A stretch of 48,740 nucleotides of DNA, taken from the NCBI GenBank assembly GCA_947588815.1, contig CANQAG010000010.1, forward strand, positions 1-48,740, in the 5' to 3' direction. How positions within the stretch are numbered: the stretch's first letter is position 1; each line of letters starts with the position of its first letter. The notes under the pieces are model-generated. The model saw nothing but the letters and a program-made list of their open reading frames with translations. It had not been told where the DNA came from and did no database searches. Of this stretch, positions 8,846 through 17,408 are shown one piece after another. This DNA comes from an uncultured Bacilli bacterium. GTDB taxonomy: Bacteria > Bacillota_I > Bacilli_A > RFN20 > CAG-449. The position numbers and the translations under genes are program-made.

Positions 8846-9722
8846 ACCAAGTTTTGAAGAGATCGATAGTGAAGATTTATATCGCAAAGTCGAAAGATGC
8901 GGTCGGGTCTGCTACAAATCGGAAAATTTAATCACAGAAGAAAGCGCTAAAATATTTGTCAAAAAAATCTTGAACAATCATCATGGCGCGGTTTTGGAAC
9001 ATTTTTCATTTGCTTTTAAAGTCGATGAAAAACTTTATAAAGCTTTAGAAAGGGAACATTATCCATTTATCACGCTTTCTAATATTTCCTTTCCGTTAGT
9101 GTCATTTAATTTAAGGACGATAGTCGACCATTATCAAAAGGAAAAGAATAATGTGACTCTTGCTCCGTTTTATGGCTATTTAGAAAAGCGATATCCGGAT
9201 ATTTTTTGTTCTTCTCAAGGCGATAGGAGTGAAGAAGTCTATTGCCTAAGCAAAGATGAATTGATGAATCTAAAAGCGGAAGAACGCGACAAACATCTAA
9301 AAGTGACAATCAAAGTGATCACTGATCGTGGCATTTCGCATGAACTGGTGCGACATCGTCTATGTTCTTTCGCGCAAGAGTCGACTAGATATTGCAATTA
9401 TGCTAAAGATAAGTTCTCTTCGCAAATCACGGTGGTTTGTCCAATATCCATTAACGACGATGAAAAAAAGTATGCGCTTTTTGAAAAAGCAATGCAAGAG
9501 GCCGAAAAGTCGTATTTTGACTTATTGGAAGCTTCTCAATCGCCCCAAGTGGCTCGTTCGGTCTTACCGACTGCTTTAAAAACCGAGTTAGTGATGACTG
9601 CGACAGTCGAAGAGTGGCGTTTGATTTTTGATTTAAGGACTGCCGCTGCAGCCCATCCTGATTGTCGTTATTTGATGGAAATGGTCAAAGAATACTTTTT
9701 AAGGAAAGGATATATATCATGA
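8832..9722 (+). CDS. thyX: Flavin-dependent thymidylate synthase
   Basis: Makes dTMP from dUMP using FAD/NADPH and methylenetetrahydrofolate. The ThyX signature RHR-x7-S is present as RHRLCSFAQES (residues 174-184). The conserved GRVCYKS and the HHGAVLEHFSFAF segment (near 50-62) are also typical. At 296 residues it is longer than the usual 210-250; the extra length lies in a segment around residues 95-155 between the conserved blocks. AAGGAG at 8818-8823 precedes the start, which overlaps the HAD gene by 14 bases. Its presence suggests the genome may lack a classical ThyA, but that cannot be tested here. Confidence 0.96.
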   Translation: MIVVKPSFEEIDSEDLYRKVERCGRVCYKSENLITEESAKIFVKKILNNHHGAVLEHFSFAFKVDEKLYKALEREHYPFITLSNISFPLVSFNLRTIVDHYQKEKNNVTLAPFYGYLEKRYPDIFCSSQGDRSEEVYCLSKDELMNLKAEERDKHLKVTIKVITDRGISHELVRHRLCSFAQESTRYCNYAKDKFSSQITVVCPISINDDEKKYALFEKAMQEAEKSYFDLLEASQSPQVARSVLPTALKTELVMTATVEEWRLIFDLRTAAAAHPDCRYLMEMVKEYFLRKGYIS

Positions 9723-10222
9723 TTGTTACTAGAACGGAGATCTTAAAAAAGGGTCATTTGACCTTTGAAAAAGATTATCGTCAAGGTGATTTAGCGTTAA
9801 ATTCTAAAGATATAATCGAATTTCAAAGCGCTCATGCGGTATTTGATATCGATCATTTAGGCAATTTTGTAATTATCAAAATCGTTCTTGATTTTTCGCT
9901 CGTTCTTAAAAGTACCCGTTCCTTAAAACCAGTTCCGTATTCAAATCACGATGAAGATGAAATCACATACACATTAAAAGGTGAAGGCGACGATGAGATT
10001 TTGAAGTTTGAAGGAGAAGAGCTCGATTTAGATGAGCATGTCATCTCTTTGATTATCAGTTCTCTTCCGTGCAAGATTTATCGTGACGATGACGAGATTA
10101 ATGTTGCAGGTGATGGTTATGAAGTTATCAGTGAAGATGAGTATTATCGTCGTCAGCAAGAAACTGAAGATCCACGATTAAAAATACTCAATGATTTTAT
10201 AAAAGACGATGACGAAAATTAA
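9719..10222 (+). CDS. yceD: YceD/DUF177-family protein
   Basis: A 167-residue acidic protein that looks like the YceD/DUF177 family, usually encoded just before rpmF (ribosomal protein L32) and implicated in 23S rRNA/ribosome biology in plants and bacteria. The middle portion (FQSAHAVFDIDHLGNFVIIKIVLDFSLVLKSTRSLKPV) resembles the conserved core, and the C-terminus is dominated by Asp/Glu. Start chosen at the ATG overlapping the thyX stop (ATGA) with AAGGA upstream. The usual downstream rpmF is missing: a terminator follows and then the mraZ promoter. The family call is moderate, based on size, acidity, segment order and position close to the dcw cluster. Confidence 0.7.
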   Translation: MIVTRTEILKKGHLTFEKDYRQGDLALNSKDIIEFQSAHAVFDIDHLGNFVIIKIVLDFSLVLKSTRSLKPVPYSNHDEDEITYTLKGEGDDEILKFEGEELDLDEHVISLIISSLPCKIYRDDDEINVAGDGYEVISEDEYYRRQQETEDPRLKILNDFIKDDDEN

Positions 10223-10265
10223 TGTCTATCGGAAGTAAATACTTAATAATCATATATTAAATAAA

Positions 10266-10302
10266 CGAAGCAAGTTCAAGTTACTGGACTTGCTTTTTTT
10301 TG
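10266..10302 (+). terminator. Terminator after the pheST-thyX-yceD operon
   Basis: GCAAGTTC (10270-10277) pairs with GGACTTGC (10286-10293), with one G-U pair, followed by eight T. This ends the pheS operon before the mraZ promoter. Confidence 0.88.
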
Positions 10303-10330
10303 TTTTGCCAATAAAAAAATAAATTTTATG

Positions 10331-10385
10331 TTGCCAAAGTGGAGGCAAAGTGTTATTATGTGTTTGCAAGTGGAGGCAAATAGTG
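10331..10385 (+). promoter_or_regulatory. mraZ promoter with MraZ-box-like direct repeats
   Basis: A -35 TTGCCA (10331-10336) and a -10 TATTAT (10354-10359) are 17 bp apart. The spacer holds AAAGTGGAGG (10336-10345) and AAAGTGTTAT (10347-10356), 11 bp apart. A third copy CAAGTGGAGG (10367-10376) falls just downstream of the -10. MraZ of Mycoplasma is known to bind AAAGTG repeats and E. coli MraZ binds spaced TGGG/GTGG repeats upstream of its own operon, so autoregulation is likely. Confidence 0.75.
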
Positions 10386-10393
10386 ATTTAAAA

Positions 10394-10861
10394 ATGAATT
10401 TGTATGGCAAATATTTTCATAGCATTGACGACAAATCGCGTTTGATCCTACCACTTAAACTGCGCAATGAGTTAGGCAATGAAATCTGTTACACTCGTGG
10501 ATTAGATGGATGTATTGCGATTTATCCACTCAAAGAGTACGAAAAAATCGTCGCTCGATATGAAGAACTCGATTATATGGAAAGTGATAATCGTAACTTC
10601 TTGCGCACCTTTTACGGCGATACGGTAATTCCGGATATCGATAAACAAGGCCGCATTCTCATTACTAAAGATCATTTGACCCGTTTGGGGTTAGATAAAA
10701 AAAGGAATGTAGTAATAGTCGGTGTTCATGATCATATTGAAGTTTGGGAAGAAGAACGCTTTTTAGCATTAGAAAGCATTAATAGTTCTTCTTATGAAAC
10801 ACAAGCCGGAACTATTGCCCGTAACGCGAGAGAAAAAGAGAGGCTTCGTAATAATGGATAG
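10394..10861 (+). CDS. mraZ: Transcriptional regulator MraZ
   Basis: AbrB-like DNA-binding protein that controls the division/cell-wall (dcw) operon it heads. The 155 residues begin MNLYGKYFHSIDDKSRLILP, matching the family N-terminus, and the second SpoVT/AbrB-like half contains DIDKQGRILITKDHL. In-frame GTG (10370) and ATG (10358) codons upstream were rejected because the family starts at MNLYG-like residues and the predicted transcript starts near 10366. The best ribosome site (GGAGG, 10372-10376) is then rather far, 17 bases, from the ATG, so a start at GTG 10370 cannot be excluded. It overlaps rsmH by 8 bases. Confidence 0.95.
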   Translation: MNLYGKYFHSIDDKSRLILPLKLRNELGNEICYTRGLDGCIAIYPLKEYEKIVARYEELDYMESDNRNFLRTFYGDTVIPDIDKQGRILITKDHLTRLGLDKKRNVVIVGVHDHIEVWEEERFLALESINSSSYETQAGTIARNAREKERLRNNG

Positions 10862-11783
10862 ACACATTCCGGTGCTTCTCGAAGAGACGATTGAAAATTT
10901 GGCGATTAAAGAAAATGGGATTTACGTCGATATGACCTTAGGTCGTGGCGGACATTCTGAAGCGATCTTGCATCAGTTAAAGAACGGACATCTCTATTGC
11001 TTTGATCAAGATCACCAAGCTATCGAAGAAAGTTATGATCGTCTTAAAGCTGTATCTAACAATTTCACATTGATTGAGGATAACTTTGTCAATGCGAAAA
11101 CGCGACTGTCTCTCCTTGGTGTCGAGAAAGTCGACGGAATCTTATTTGATCTTGGTGTTTCATCAGCGCAATTCGACGATGGAGAAAGAGGTTTCTCATA
11201 TCGATACGATGCACGATTAGATATGCGTATGAATCGGAATAATGATTTGAGTGCCTATGAAGTGGTCAATCAATATTCCAAAGAAGCACTCACTCGAATT
11301 TTTAAACAATACGGTGAAGAACCATTCGCATCGAAAATTGCTTCGATGATCGTTAAAAAACGAGAAGAAAAACCGATTGAAACAACATTTGAATTAGTCG
11401 ATATCATTAAGCTTAGTTTACCTGAATGGGCTAAACGAAGACGGGGACATCCCGCTAAACAAGTGTTTCAAGCAATACGCATTGAAGTAAACAATGAGTT
11501 AGAAGTATTGAAAATTGCACTAAAAGAGGCGCTAACGATGCTGAAAGTTAACGGAAGAATTGCCATTATAACCTTCCACTCCCTTGAAGATCGCATCGTT
11601 AAAAAAATGTTTCATGAAAAGACGACCGAGTCTAATGCTTCAAGATTTTTACCTCCAAGTTTAGAACCGGTCGCTTATCGCCTCGTAAATCGTAAACCGA
11701 TTACACCAAGCGAAGAAGAAATAAACGAAAACCACCGCGCCAGTTCTGGTAAATTGCGGGTTATAGAAAGGATTAAAGTATGA
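10854..11783 (+). CDS. rsmH: 16S rRNA (cytosine-1402-N4)-methyltransferase
   Basis: SAM-dependent methyltransferase (MraW) that modifies C1402 in the ribosomal P site. The 309 residues show the SAM-binding GRGGHSEAIL (about 30-39), the DLGVSSAQFDDGERGFSYR block (about 100-118) and the C-terminal ITFHSLEDRIVK block. The start ATG at 10854 gives the usual MDRHIPVLLEE N-terminus; an earlier in-frame ATG lies deep inside mraZ. mraZ-rsmH-ftsL is the standard head of the dcw cluster. Its end overlaps the next gene by 4 bases. Confidence 0.97.
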   Translation: MDRHIPVLLEETIENLAIKENGIYVDMTLGRGGHSEAILHQLKNGHLYCFDQDHQAIEESYDRLKAVSNNFTLIEDNFVNAKTRLSLLGVEKVDGILFDLGVSSAQFDDGERGFSYRYDARLDMRMNRNNDLSAYEVVNQYSKEALTRIFKQYGEEPFASKIASMIVKKREEKPIETTFELVDIIKLSLPEWAKRRRGHPAKQVFQAIRIEVNNELEVLKIALKEALTMLKVNGRIAIITFHSLEDRIVKKMFHEKTTESNASRFLPPSLEPVAYRLVNRKPITPSEEEINENHRASSGKLRVIERIKV

Positions 11784-11998
11784 ACAAAATTACAAAAACT
11801 AACATGACAAAATTTGATTACATTTCACGAAGATTAGGTTTTATTGGAATCGTAATCATTGCAATTGCTTTACTGGTCGGATTACCATTGATACAAACGA
11901 TTACCAAAAGCAATGAACTTCTGGTACAGGAAATACGGGAAGTCAACAATGTCAATCGAGAACTCGATGAATCGAAATTAGAACTTGATGCAAAATAG
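11780..11998 (+). CDS. ftsL: Short FtsL/DivIC-like membrane protein
   Basis: A 72-residue protein: a basic N-terminus, one transmembrane segment (about residues 20-40, rich in Ile/Leu/Val) and a short heptad-like charged tail. That topology and the position straight after rsmH are those of FtsL, the bitopic divisome protein that pairs with FtsB/DivIC through a coiled coil. It is short; FtsL is usually about 100-130 residues, so the extracytoplasmic coiled coil is reduced. FtsL diverges quickly in sequence, so the call rests on size, topology and synteny. Its TAG stop lies inside the terminator stem, which also closes the operon. No penicillin-binding protein, mraY or mur gene follows. Confidence 0.6.
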   Translation: MNKITKTNMTKFDYISRRLGFIGIVIIAIALLVGLPLIQTITKSNELLVQEIREVNNVNRELDESKLELDAK

Positions 11999-12027
11999 GT
12001 TAATCCCGAAGATTAGCCTATTTTTGT
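11993..12027 (+). terminator. Terminator closing the shortened dcw operon
   Basis: AAATAGGTTAATC (11993-12005) pairs with GATTAGCCTATTT (12011-12023), with one G-U pair, and the T run continues to 12025. The ftsL stop codon is within the left arm. It ends the mraZ-rsmH-ftsL unit after three genes. Confidence 0.85.
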
Positions 12028-12080
12028 TTAATTTAATAGCGGATTTTTGCCGTTTGTGGTAGGATAAAAAAGGTGATATT

Positions 12081-14654
12081 ATGGCTAAAGAAAAAAAGAC
12101 TCCCAAAACTAATTCTGATTTAAAAATTCTTTCATCGGACGCTGAAGCGATTCTTTATGGTTTGATATTAACGATGATTGCGATTATCGGACTTTTAAAT
12201 CGCGGTTGGGTTGGCGAATTTTTAACATACATTACAGTCTATTCATTTGGAGTTTTTTACTCTTTATTCTTTTTGCTAATCATCTTTTTTGGCTTACATC
12301 TGATCGTCAAAAAGAATTTTTATCGTCTGAAGGTCAATCTTTATCTCTTGGGGGCGATTTTACTTATATTTTCTTCAACCATCGCCGCCAGCAAGGGAAT
12401 CGAAGGCTTAAATGTCACTAATGCCTTTACTTTGTTCAATCAACGGATGGGCTATTTATCGTCTTCGTCATTTCACATCGACTCGATGGATGCCATCGCT
12501 TCTTCCGGTGGTGGTCTTATCGGTTTCTTTCTTTGCGGGTTGCTTAATAGTTGCATTTCGCCATTAGGGACTGAAATCATCGTTTATATTCTATTTATCA
12601 CCGGTTTTATTCTTTTGTTCAAAGGTCTTTTTATTAGAGCTTACAAATGGTGGAAAAACTTTATCAATAAGCGTAAAGAACGTCTGGCGTTAGCCGATAA
12701 TAATAATTCTAATAAACAAATTGTGCTTAAGAATGAGCAAACTATAGGTAATAACAATGAAACAACGCCTTCGACTCCGCAGTTTGTTACTAGTAGTACT
12801 GCGCCGCTTCAAGGCAAGGAATTATTGAAAGAAGTGGCTTTTGAAGAAAAGGTAGTCTCGACTCCTTACGAAAAGAAAGATTACTTTGTAAATGAGGAAG
12901 AGACGAACGCAACCAAGGTACAACCGTTCTTTTTCGATGAAAAGGATGATAAAGAGACAAATTTTGATGAAGCTAGAATGCCATTTGAGGAGAATTTTAA
13001 AGAAGATTCTACTCCGACATTTGAAACGACCGTCGAAAAGGATAATGAGCAACAGCCGCTTGTTGAAGAACACGCTTCATATCGCGAAGAGGTGAAGCCG
13101 TTCTTTGAAAATCCTCAGATTAAAAGCAATCAAGTGACTGCTCCAAAGTTTAATGAGTCGCAAAATATAGAAAGCGTAAAGCCCACTGTCGAAGAAAAAT
13201 ATCGTTCTTACATCTTGCCACCGCTATCGCTATTGCACGATCATAGTGATCCAGATACATCAAAAATCAACATCGAAGTCGCCAATTTGCGCGCGGCTAA
13301 GATCAATGAACTATTTCAAGAGATGAAAATCGGAGCTTCCGTTATTTCTTACACTATCGGGCCATCGGTCACCCGTTTTGATGTCAAAACCAATCCCGGA
13401 GTTCGTGTAGCTTCTTTGTCGTCTTTGGAAAGTGAAATTGCAATTAAATTATCAGGCAATCGAACCGTTCGGTTTGAACCGATCGTCGAAGGAATGGAAA
13501 CTTCGGGAATCGAAGTCGGAAATGAAAAAGTTTCCACGGTTTCTTTTAAAGAATGTATGCAAGCTTTAAGCGCTTATCCGAATGAAAAACTTCTCTTCCC
13601 GCTTGGAAAAGACATTTCCGGAAACGTGATTAAAGCCTCGATTGACGATCTTCCGCATATGCTCGTCGCCGGAACCACCGGATCTGGTAAATCGGTATTT
13701 ATCAATAGTTTGATTACTTCCTTAGTGATGCGAAATCGCCCGGATGAACTAAAATTATTATTAATTGATCCAAAGTTCTGTGAATTCGCACAATACGCGT
13801 CAATTCCGCATTTGCTGTGCCCGGTAATCACCGATGCTGCAACCGGTAAAGCGGCGTTAAAAAAACTTTGCGAAGAGATGGATCGCCGCTATGAAATGTT
13901 TGCTAAAAACGGGCGTGGAGCCACGAAATATAGCGAATATGTCAAAGTTTGTAAAGCGCGTAATCTTCCAATTCCTCCAGTCATTGTGCTAGTGTGCGAT
14001 GAATACAGTGATTTCATGTCTGAAAAGAATCACGAAGAGGTCGAATCCTTGATTCAACGAATCGGGCAAAAGGCGAGGGCTAGCGGTATTCACATGATCC
14101 TTTCAACCCAACGTCCTTCCGCGGATGTCATCAATCCGAAAATTCGTTCCAATTTGCCATCAAAGATCGCTTTATCGGTTACTAACGCCACCGAATCGCG
14201 AATTATCATTCAATCTAACGGTGCCGAATCATTGCTCGGTAAGGGCGATATGTTAGCTAATTTGCAATCATATCGCAGTCTTAAAAGAATTCAATCGCCG
14301 TTTATCGACGGCCCTGAAATCGCCGATGTCATGGAATATATCGCCAATCAGGCGAAACAGGAATTCGATCCTAATTTTATGAATCTTGAAGAAAAGGTCA
14401 ACACTAATAACATCACCGAATCGTTGTACGCCAACGTCAGAGTTGACCCGTTGACCGATCAGGTGCGCGCTTATCTTATTGAGACGCAACAAGTTTCAAC
14501 CGCCAAGATCGAAAATCTTTTTGGAATCGGCTATAAACGGGTCGATTTGATTCTTGATACCTTGGAACGCGAAGGAGTCGTGCAGAAAGTTTCCAATAAC
14601 CGCCGCATCGTGCTCATCAAGAAAGAAGAAACCCCTGAAGATGAAGAAAATTAA
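12081..14654 (+). CDS. ftsK: DNA translocase FtsK/SpoIIIE
   Basis: Membrane-anchored ATPase that pumps chromosomal DNA through the closing septum. Of its 857 residues, about 25-200 hold four or more membrane helices. A low-complexity acidic linker (about 200-375) follows, then the RecA-like motor: Walker A GTTGSGKS at 531-538 with K537, and Walker B VIVLVCDEY at about 634-642. The C-terminal winged-helix gamma domain (VRAYLIETQQVSTAKIENLFGIGYKR, about 795-820) reads the polarity sequences. AAAAAAGGTGAT precedes the ATG. It heads an operon with the YmfF/YmfH pair, as in Bacillus where spoIIIE lies near ymfF-ymfH. Whether it serves vegetative division only or also sporulation is not decidable. 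Confidence 0.97.
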   Translation: MAKEKKTPKTNSDLKILSSDAEAILYGLILTMIAIIGLLNRGWVGEFLTYITVYSFGVFYSLFFLLIIFFGLHLIVKKNFYRLKVNLYLLGAILLIFSSTIAASKGIEGLNVTNAFTLFNQRMGYLSSSSFHIDSMDAIASSGGGLIGFFLCGLLNSCISPLGTEIIVYILFITGFILLFKGLFIRAYKWWKNFINKRKERLALADNNNSNKQIVLKNEQTIGNNNETTPSTPQFVTSSTAPLQGKELLKEVAFEEKVVSTPYEKKDYFVNEEETNATKVQPFFFDEKDDKETNFDEARMPFEENFKEDSTPTFETTVEKDNEQQPLVEEHASYREEVKPFFENPQIKSNQVTAPKFNESQNIESVKPTVEEKYRSYILPPLSLLHDHSDPDTSKINIEVANLRAAKINELFQEMKIGASVISYTIGPSVTRFDVKTNPGVRVASLSSLESEIAIKLSGNRTVRFEPIVEGMETSGIEVGNEKVSTVSFKECMQALSAYPNEKLLFPLGKDISGNVIKASIDDLPHMLVAGTTGSGKSVFINSLITSLVMRNRPDELKLLLIDPKFCEFAQYASIPHLLCPVITDAATGKAALKKLCEEMDRRYEMFAKNGRGATKYSEYVKVCKARNLPIPPVIVLVCDEYSDFMSEKNHEEVESLIQRIGQKARASGIHMILSTQRPSADVINPKIRSNLPSKIALSVTNATESRIIIQSNGAESLLGKGDMLANLQSYRSLKRIQSPFIDGPEIADVMEYIANQAKQEFDPNFMNLEEKVNTNNITESLYANVRVDPLTDQVRAYLIETQQVSTAKIENLFGIGYKRVDLILDTLEREGVVQKVSNNRRIVLIKKEETPEDEEN

Positions 14655-15846
14655 TTATTATCCTGATTCAAGATTTCCGCTTAATTATATCTCGCTTGCG
14701 TTTGCCGTGAAGGTTAAACCGAGCGAGATTTCTGCGTTTAGTCTTTTAGCGATGATGTTGATCGATAGCACCAAGTCCCTATCCGGAGAGCGGGAATTTG
14801 CTTTGAAACTCGGGGCATTATACGGAGCTTCTATTTCAGTGTTTTTGCGTTTTTACGGCGAGACATTGGTTTTTTTTGTTACCGGAAATTATTTAAAAAA
14901 GAAACTAGTTAAAGAAAATTTGATTTTGTCGCTGGTCGCTTTAATCGATGAAATCGTGTTTGGCGAAAAGGACTTTAGCCGTCATTTTTCATATTATCAT
15001 CATCAACTTATAGAACAAATCGAAGCGAGCGATACTCACCCAAACGAATATGCTTTAAAAGAATTGCTCAAAAAAATCAGTCCGCGTTCTCATTTAGCTT
15101 TTACTAATTACGGCGATAAAAAAAGCGCCTTGAATCTCAAAGAAGACGATGTGATTAAAACATATCGAAAGCTTTTGAATGCGCCCTATAAAATATATTT
15201 GCAAGGCCAATATACCAAAAGCGATCTCAAAGCGATCTCGCGTTTGGCGATCAATCGTAAAAACGATACTAAAATCGCGTTATCTTCTTTGAAATTCAAA
15301 GAACAACCGACTTTATTTAAGTCAAGAAAAATCAATCAAACGGTGTTGTTGTCGTGTTATTCGTTCACGCCTTCGTTTGATGCTAAACAACGTTTAATCG
15401 TCACATTGTTGAATGGAATGCTTGGCGGTTTGCCATCTTCCAAGCTTTTTTCAATCGTTCGCGAAAAGTATTCTTTGTGCTATGAAATATCTTCATTGGC
15501 GATTCAAAATAGCGGCTTATTATTCATCAAAGCTGCGGTCAGTAAAAAGACATATACTAAAGCCCAAAAATTGATAAAAGAGATCGTCGCCACTTTGAAA
15601 ACGACGATTACTGAAAATGAATTAGAAGAAACTAAAGCGATGGTAAGCGCTAGTAATAGAACGCTTGAAGATGATCCGCAACGACTGTTTGAGAATCGAA
15701 TTTCGCGTGAACTTAATCATCAAAACATCGATTTAAATATCGACCTTAAGACGCTTGAAGAAATTACCCTTGAAGAAATCATAGATTTCGCTAAGACTCT
15801 CAAATATCGTGGCGAAATCGTAGTGAAAGGTGAGGAAAATGATTGA
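14641..15846 (+). CDS. M16 family peptidase-like protein, non-catalytic partner (YmfF type)
   Basis: A 401-residue member of the M16 (insulinase/processing peptidase-like) family. The HxxEH zinc site is absent from the N-terminal half, so it is probably the inactive half of a heterodimer with the next gene product. The later segment MLGGLPSSKLFSIVREKYSLCYEISS resembles the conserved C-terminal-domain motif of M16 proteins (small residues, then R-E-x-x-SLCY). The ATG at 14641 overlaps the end of ftsK by 14 bases; an earlier ATG in the same frame lies inside ftsK and was rejected. The pairing follows the ymfF-ymfH arrangement of Firmicutes. The natural substrate is unknown. Confidence 0.85.
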   Translation: MKKINYYPDSRFPLNYISLAFAVKVKPSEISAFSLLAMMLIDSTKSLSGEREFALKLGALYGASISVFLRFYGETLVFFVTGNYLKKKLVKENLILSLVALIDEIVFGEKDFSRHFSYYHHQLIEQIEASDTHPNEYALKELLKKISPRSHLAFTNYGDKKSALNLKEDDVIKTYRKLLNAPYKIYLQGQYTKSDLKAISRLAINRKNDTKIALSSLKFKEQPTLFKSRKINQTVLLSCYSFTPSFDAKQRLIVTLLNGMLGGLPSSKLFSIVREKYSLCYEISSLAIQNSGLLFIKAAVSKKTYTKAQKLIKEIVATLKTTITENELEETKAMVSASNRTLEDDPQRLFENRISRELNHQNIDLNIDLKTLEEITLEEIIDFAKTLKYRGEIVVKGEEND

Positions 15847-17077
15847 TTATCGACGCATTAAATCTTTAAAACTAAGTAATGGCTTGAAGGTGATTGATAT
15901 TTATGATCCTCATAGCACTTCGGTGATGTGTGGGATTTACGTGCCTTATGGAAGCAATATGCTAGAATATCGTCTTTCCGATTACCAATTTAAAAGCGGA
16001 ATTGCTCATTTTTTGGAACATCGCATTTTCGATACTCCTCAAGGCGATGCCTTTACGCTTTTGAGCCAAGAAGGGTTATCCTCGAACGCCTATACCTCAT
16101 TTACGGAAACGGTCTACTATTTTGAAGGACCGCGTAAAAACTATTTAAAGGGACTCGAAATTCTTTTAAGTTTTATCAGCAAGATGGAATTTGATCCATC
16201 GCACGTCGATAAAGAAAAAGGGATAATTTTAAGCGAAAGGCAATTAGACTACGATGATCCCGATCATCGTAGCTACATGAAAATACTACAAAATCTTTAT
16301 AACGCCCCGATGTTTCAAAAGGACATTTTAGGTTCAAAGGAAGATATCCAAAGCGTCACGTATCAAGACTTGAAAAAAACCTTTGATGCGTTTTATGCTA
16401 CGGAGAATTTATATCTAATAATCGTCGGCAATTATAATCGGGACGATGTGCTTTCATTATGCGCCAAATATGAGAAAAAAAGGACTTTCAAGCCTGTAGC
16501 AATTTCTAAAACAAATGAAGATTTTACGAAGGTTAAGCGTCAAGAAGGACATTTAAAAGGCGACGTAACGCGCCCGTTATTTTACTATGCGATTAAATTA
16601 GACAAAAAGAGGCTTGAAAAACAATTTTCTAAAGAGCGGCTGTTCTTTTTGTTACGGATTTATCTTGAAGGCAATTTCTTACAGTGCTCCCGCTTTTACG
16701 AAGCGATGAAAAAGCAGGATTTAATCGATACTTCTTTTAGCGGCTATATCGATCAAGTCGGGGATTATTTGACGCTCATCTTTATGGTGGAAAGTGAAAA
16801 GTATTTGGAACTTAAAACCGCGCTTGAAAAAGAAGTGGAGCACCCTCAAATCGATGAAGAAACCTTTGAGGCAATCAAGAAAGGGCTTTATGGAAACCTT
16901 CTACAACTATCTTCAAATGAGGAATTGTTCAATCAAATTTGCAGTTCCTTATCGTTAAGTATCGACTTTTTTCAGCTCGCACGCAAAAAAATGCAAATTA
17001 CCTATTCCATGCTGCAGTCATTAATTGATATAATACATACGTCCCCACGTACTTGGTGCGTTACGAGGAAAAGGTAA
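15839..17077 (+). CDS. M16 family zinc peptidase, catalytic partner (YmfH type)
   Basis: A 412-residue M16 peptidase. The inverted zinc motif HxxEH is present as HFLEH at residues 57-61 (IAHFLEHRIFDTP), with the downstream zinc-ligand region around EKGIILSE. The ATG at 15839 overlaps the ymfF-like stop and follows GGTGAGG (15829-15835). It presumably forms a dimer with the preceding protein. The last 16 residues (DIIHTSPRTWCVTRKR) are basic and unlike the usual family end, so the C-terminus may have drifted or run into a promoter region: an extended -10 (TGATATAAT, 17026-17034) sits there. acpS starts 2 bases after the stop. Confidence 0.9.
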   Translation: MIDYRRIKSLKLSNGLKVIDIYDPHSTSVMCGIYVPYGSNMLEYRLSDYQFKSGIAHFLEHRIFDTPQGDAFTLLSQEGLSSNAYTSFTETVYYFEGPRKNYLKGLEILLSFISKMEFDPSHVDKEKGIILSERQLDYDDPDHRSYMKILQNLYNAPMFQKDILGSKEDIQSVTYQDLKKTFDAFYATENLYLIIVGNYNRDDVLSLCAKYEKKRTFKPVAISKTNEDFTKVKRQEGHLKGDVTRPLFYYAIKLDKKRLEKQFSKERLFFLLRIYLEGNFLQCSRFYEAMKKQDLIDTSFSGYIDQVGDYLTLIFMVESEKYLELKTALEKEVEHPQIDEETFEAIKKGLYGNLLQLSSNEELFNQICSSLSLSIDFFQLARKKMQITYSMLQSLIDIIHTSPRTWCVTRKR

Positions 17078-17078
17078 A

Positions 17079-17408
17079 ATGGACGTCGGAATCGATATCA
17101 CTTACAAAGAGCATTATCTCAATCATGAACTGCAGTTGGCCCATAAAATTTTGACTCCGCACGAGTTGGCGCTTTTTGAAAAAAGCCCTGACCCCTTGCG
17201 GTTTTTAATGGGACGATACGCCGCCAAAGAGGCGTTTTTAAAAGCGAATGGCAAAGGTCTTTTTGAGATTAGCTTTACGGATATTGAAATTCTTAACGAT
17301 GAAAGCGGAGCGCCGCATATATATTATCAAGGCAAAGAAGAATTCGACGTGTCTTTGTCTCATGATGGCGATTATGCCGTCGCAATAGTGATAAGGAGAA
17401 ATAGATGA
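17079..17408 (+). CDS. acpS: Holo-[acyl-carrier-protein] synthase
   Basis: Transfers 4'-phosphopantetheine from CoA to apo-ACP, activating it for fatty acid synthesis. The 109 residues are typical for AcpS. MDVGIDIT holds the magnesium-binding aspartate (D6), and RYAAKEAFLKANGKG (about 46-60) holds the second conserved block with its Glu (E51). VSLSHDGDYAVAIV is the C-terminal block. It starts 2 bases after the YmfH stop and overlaps the pullulanase start in an ATGA. A weak extended -10 just upstream (17026-17034) could add expression independent of ftsK. Confidence 0.96.
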   Translation: MDVGIDITYKEHYLNHELQLAHKILTPHELALFEKSPDPLRFLMGRYAAKEAFLKANGKGLFEISFTDIEILNDESGAPHIYYQGKEEFDVSLSHDGDYAVAIVIRRNR

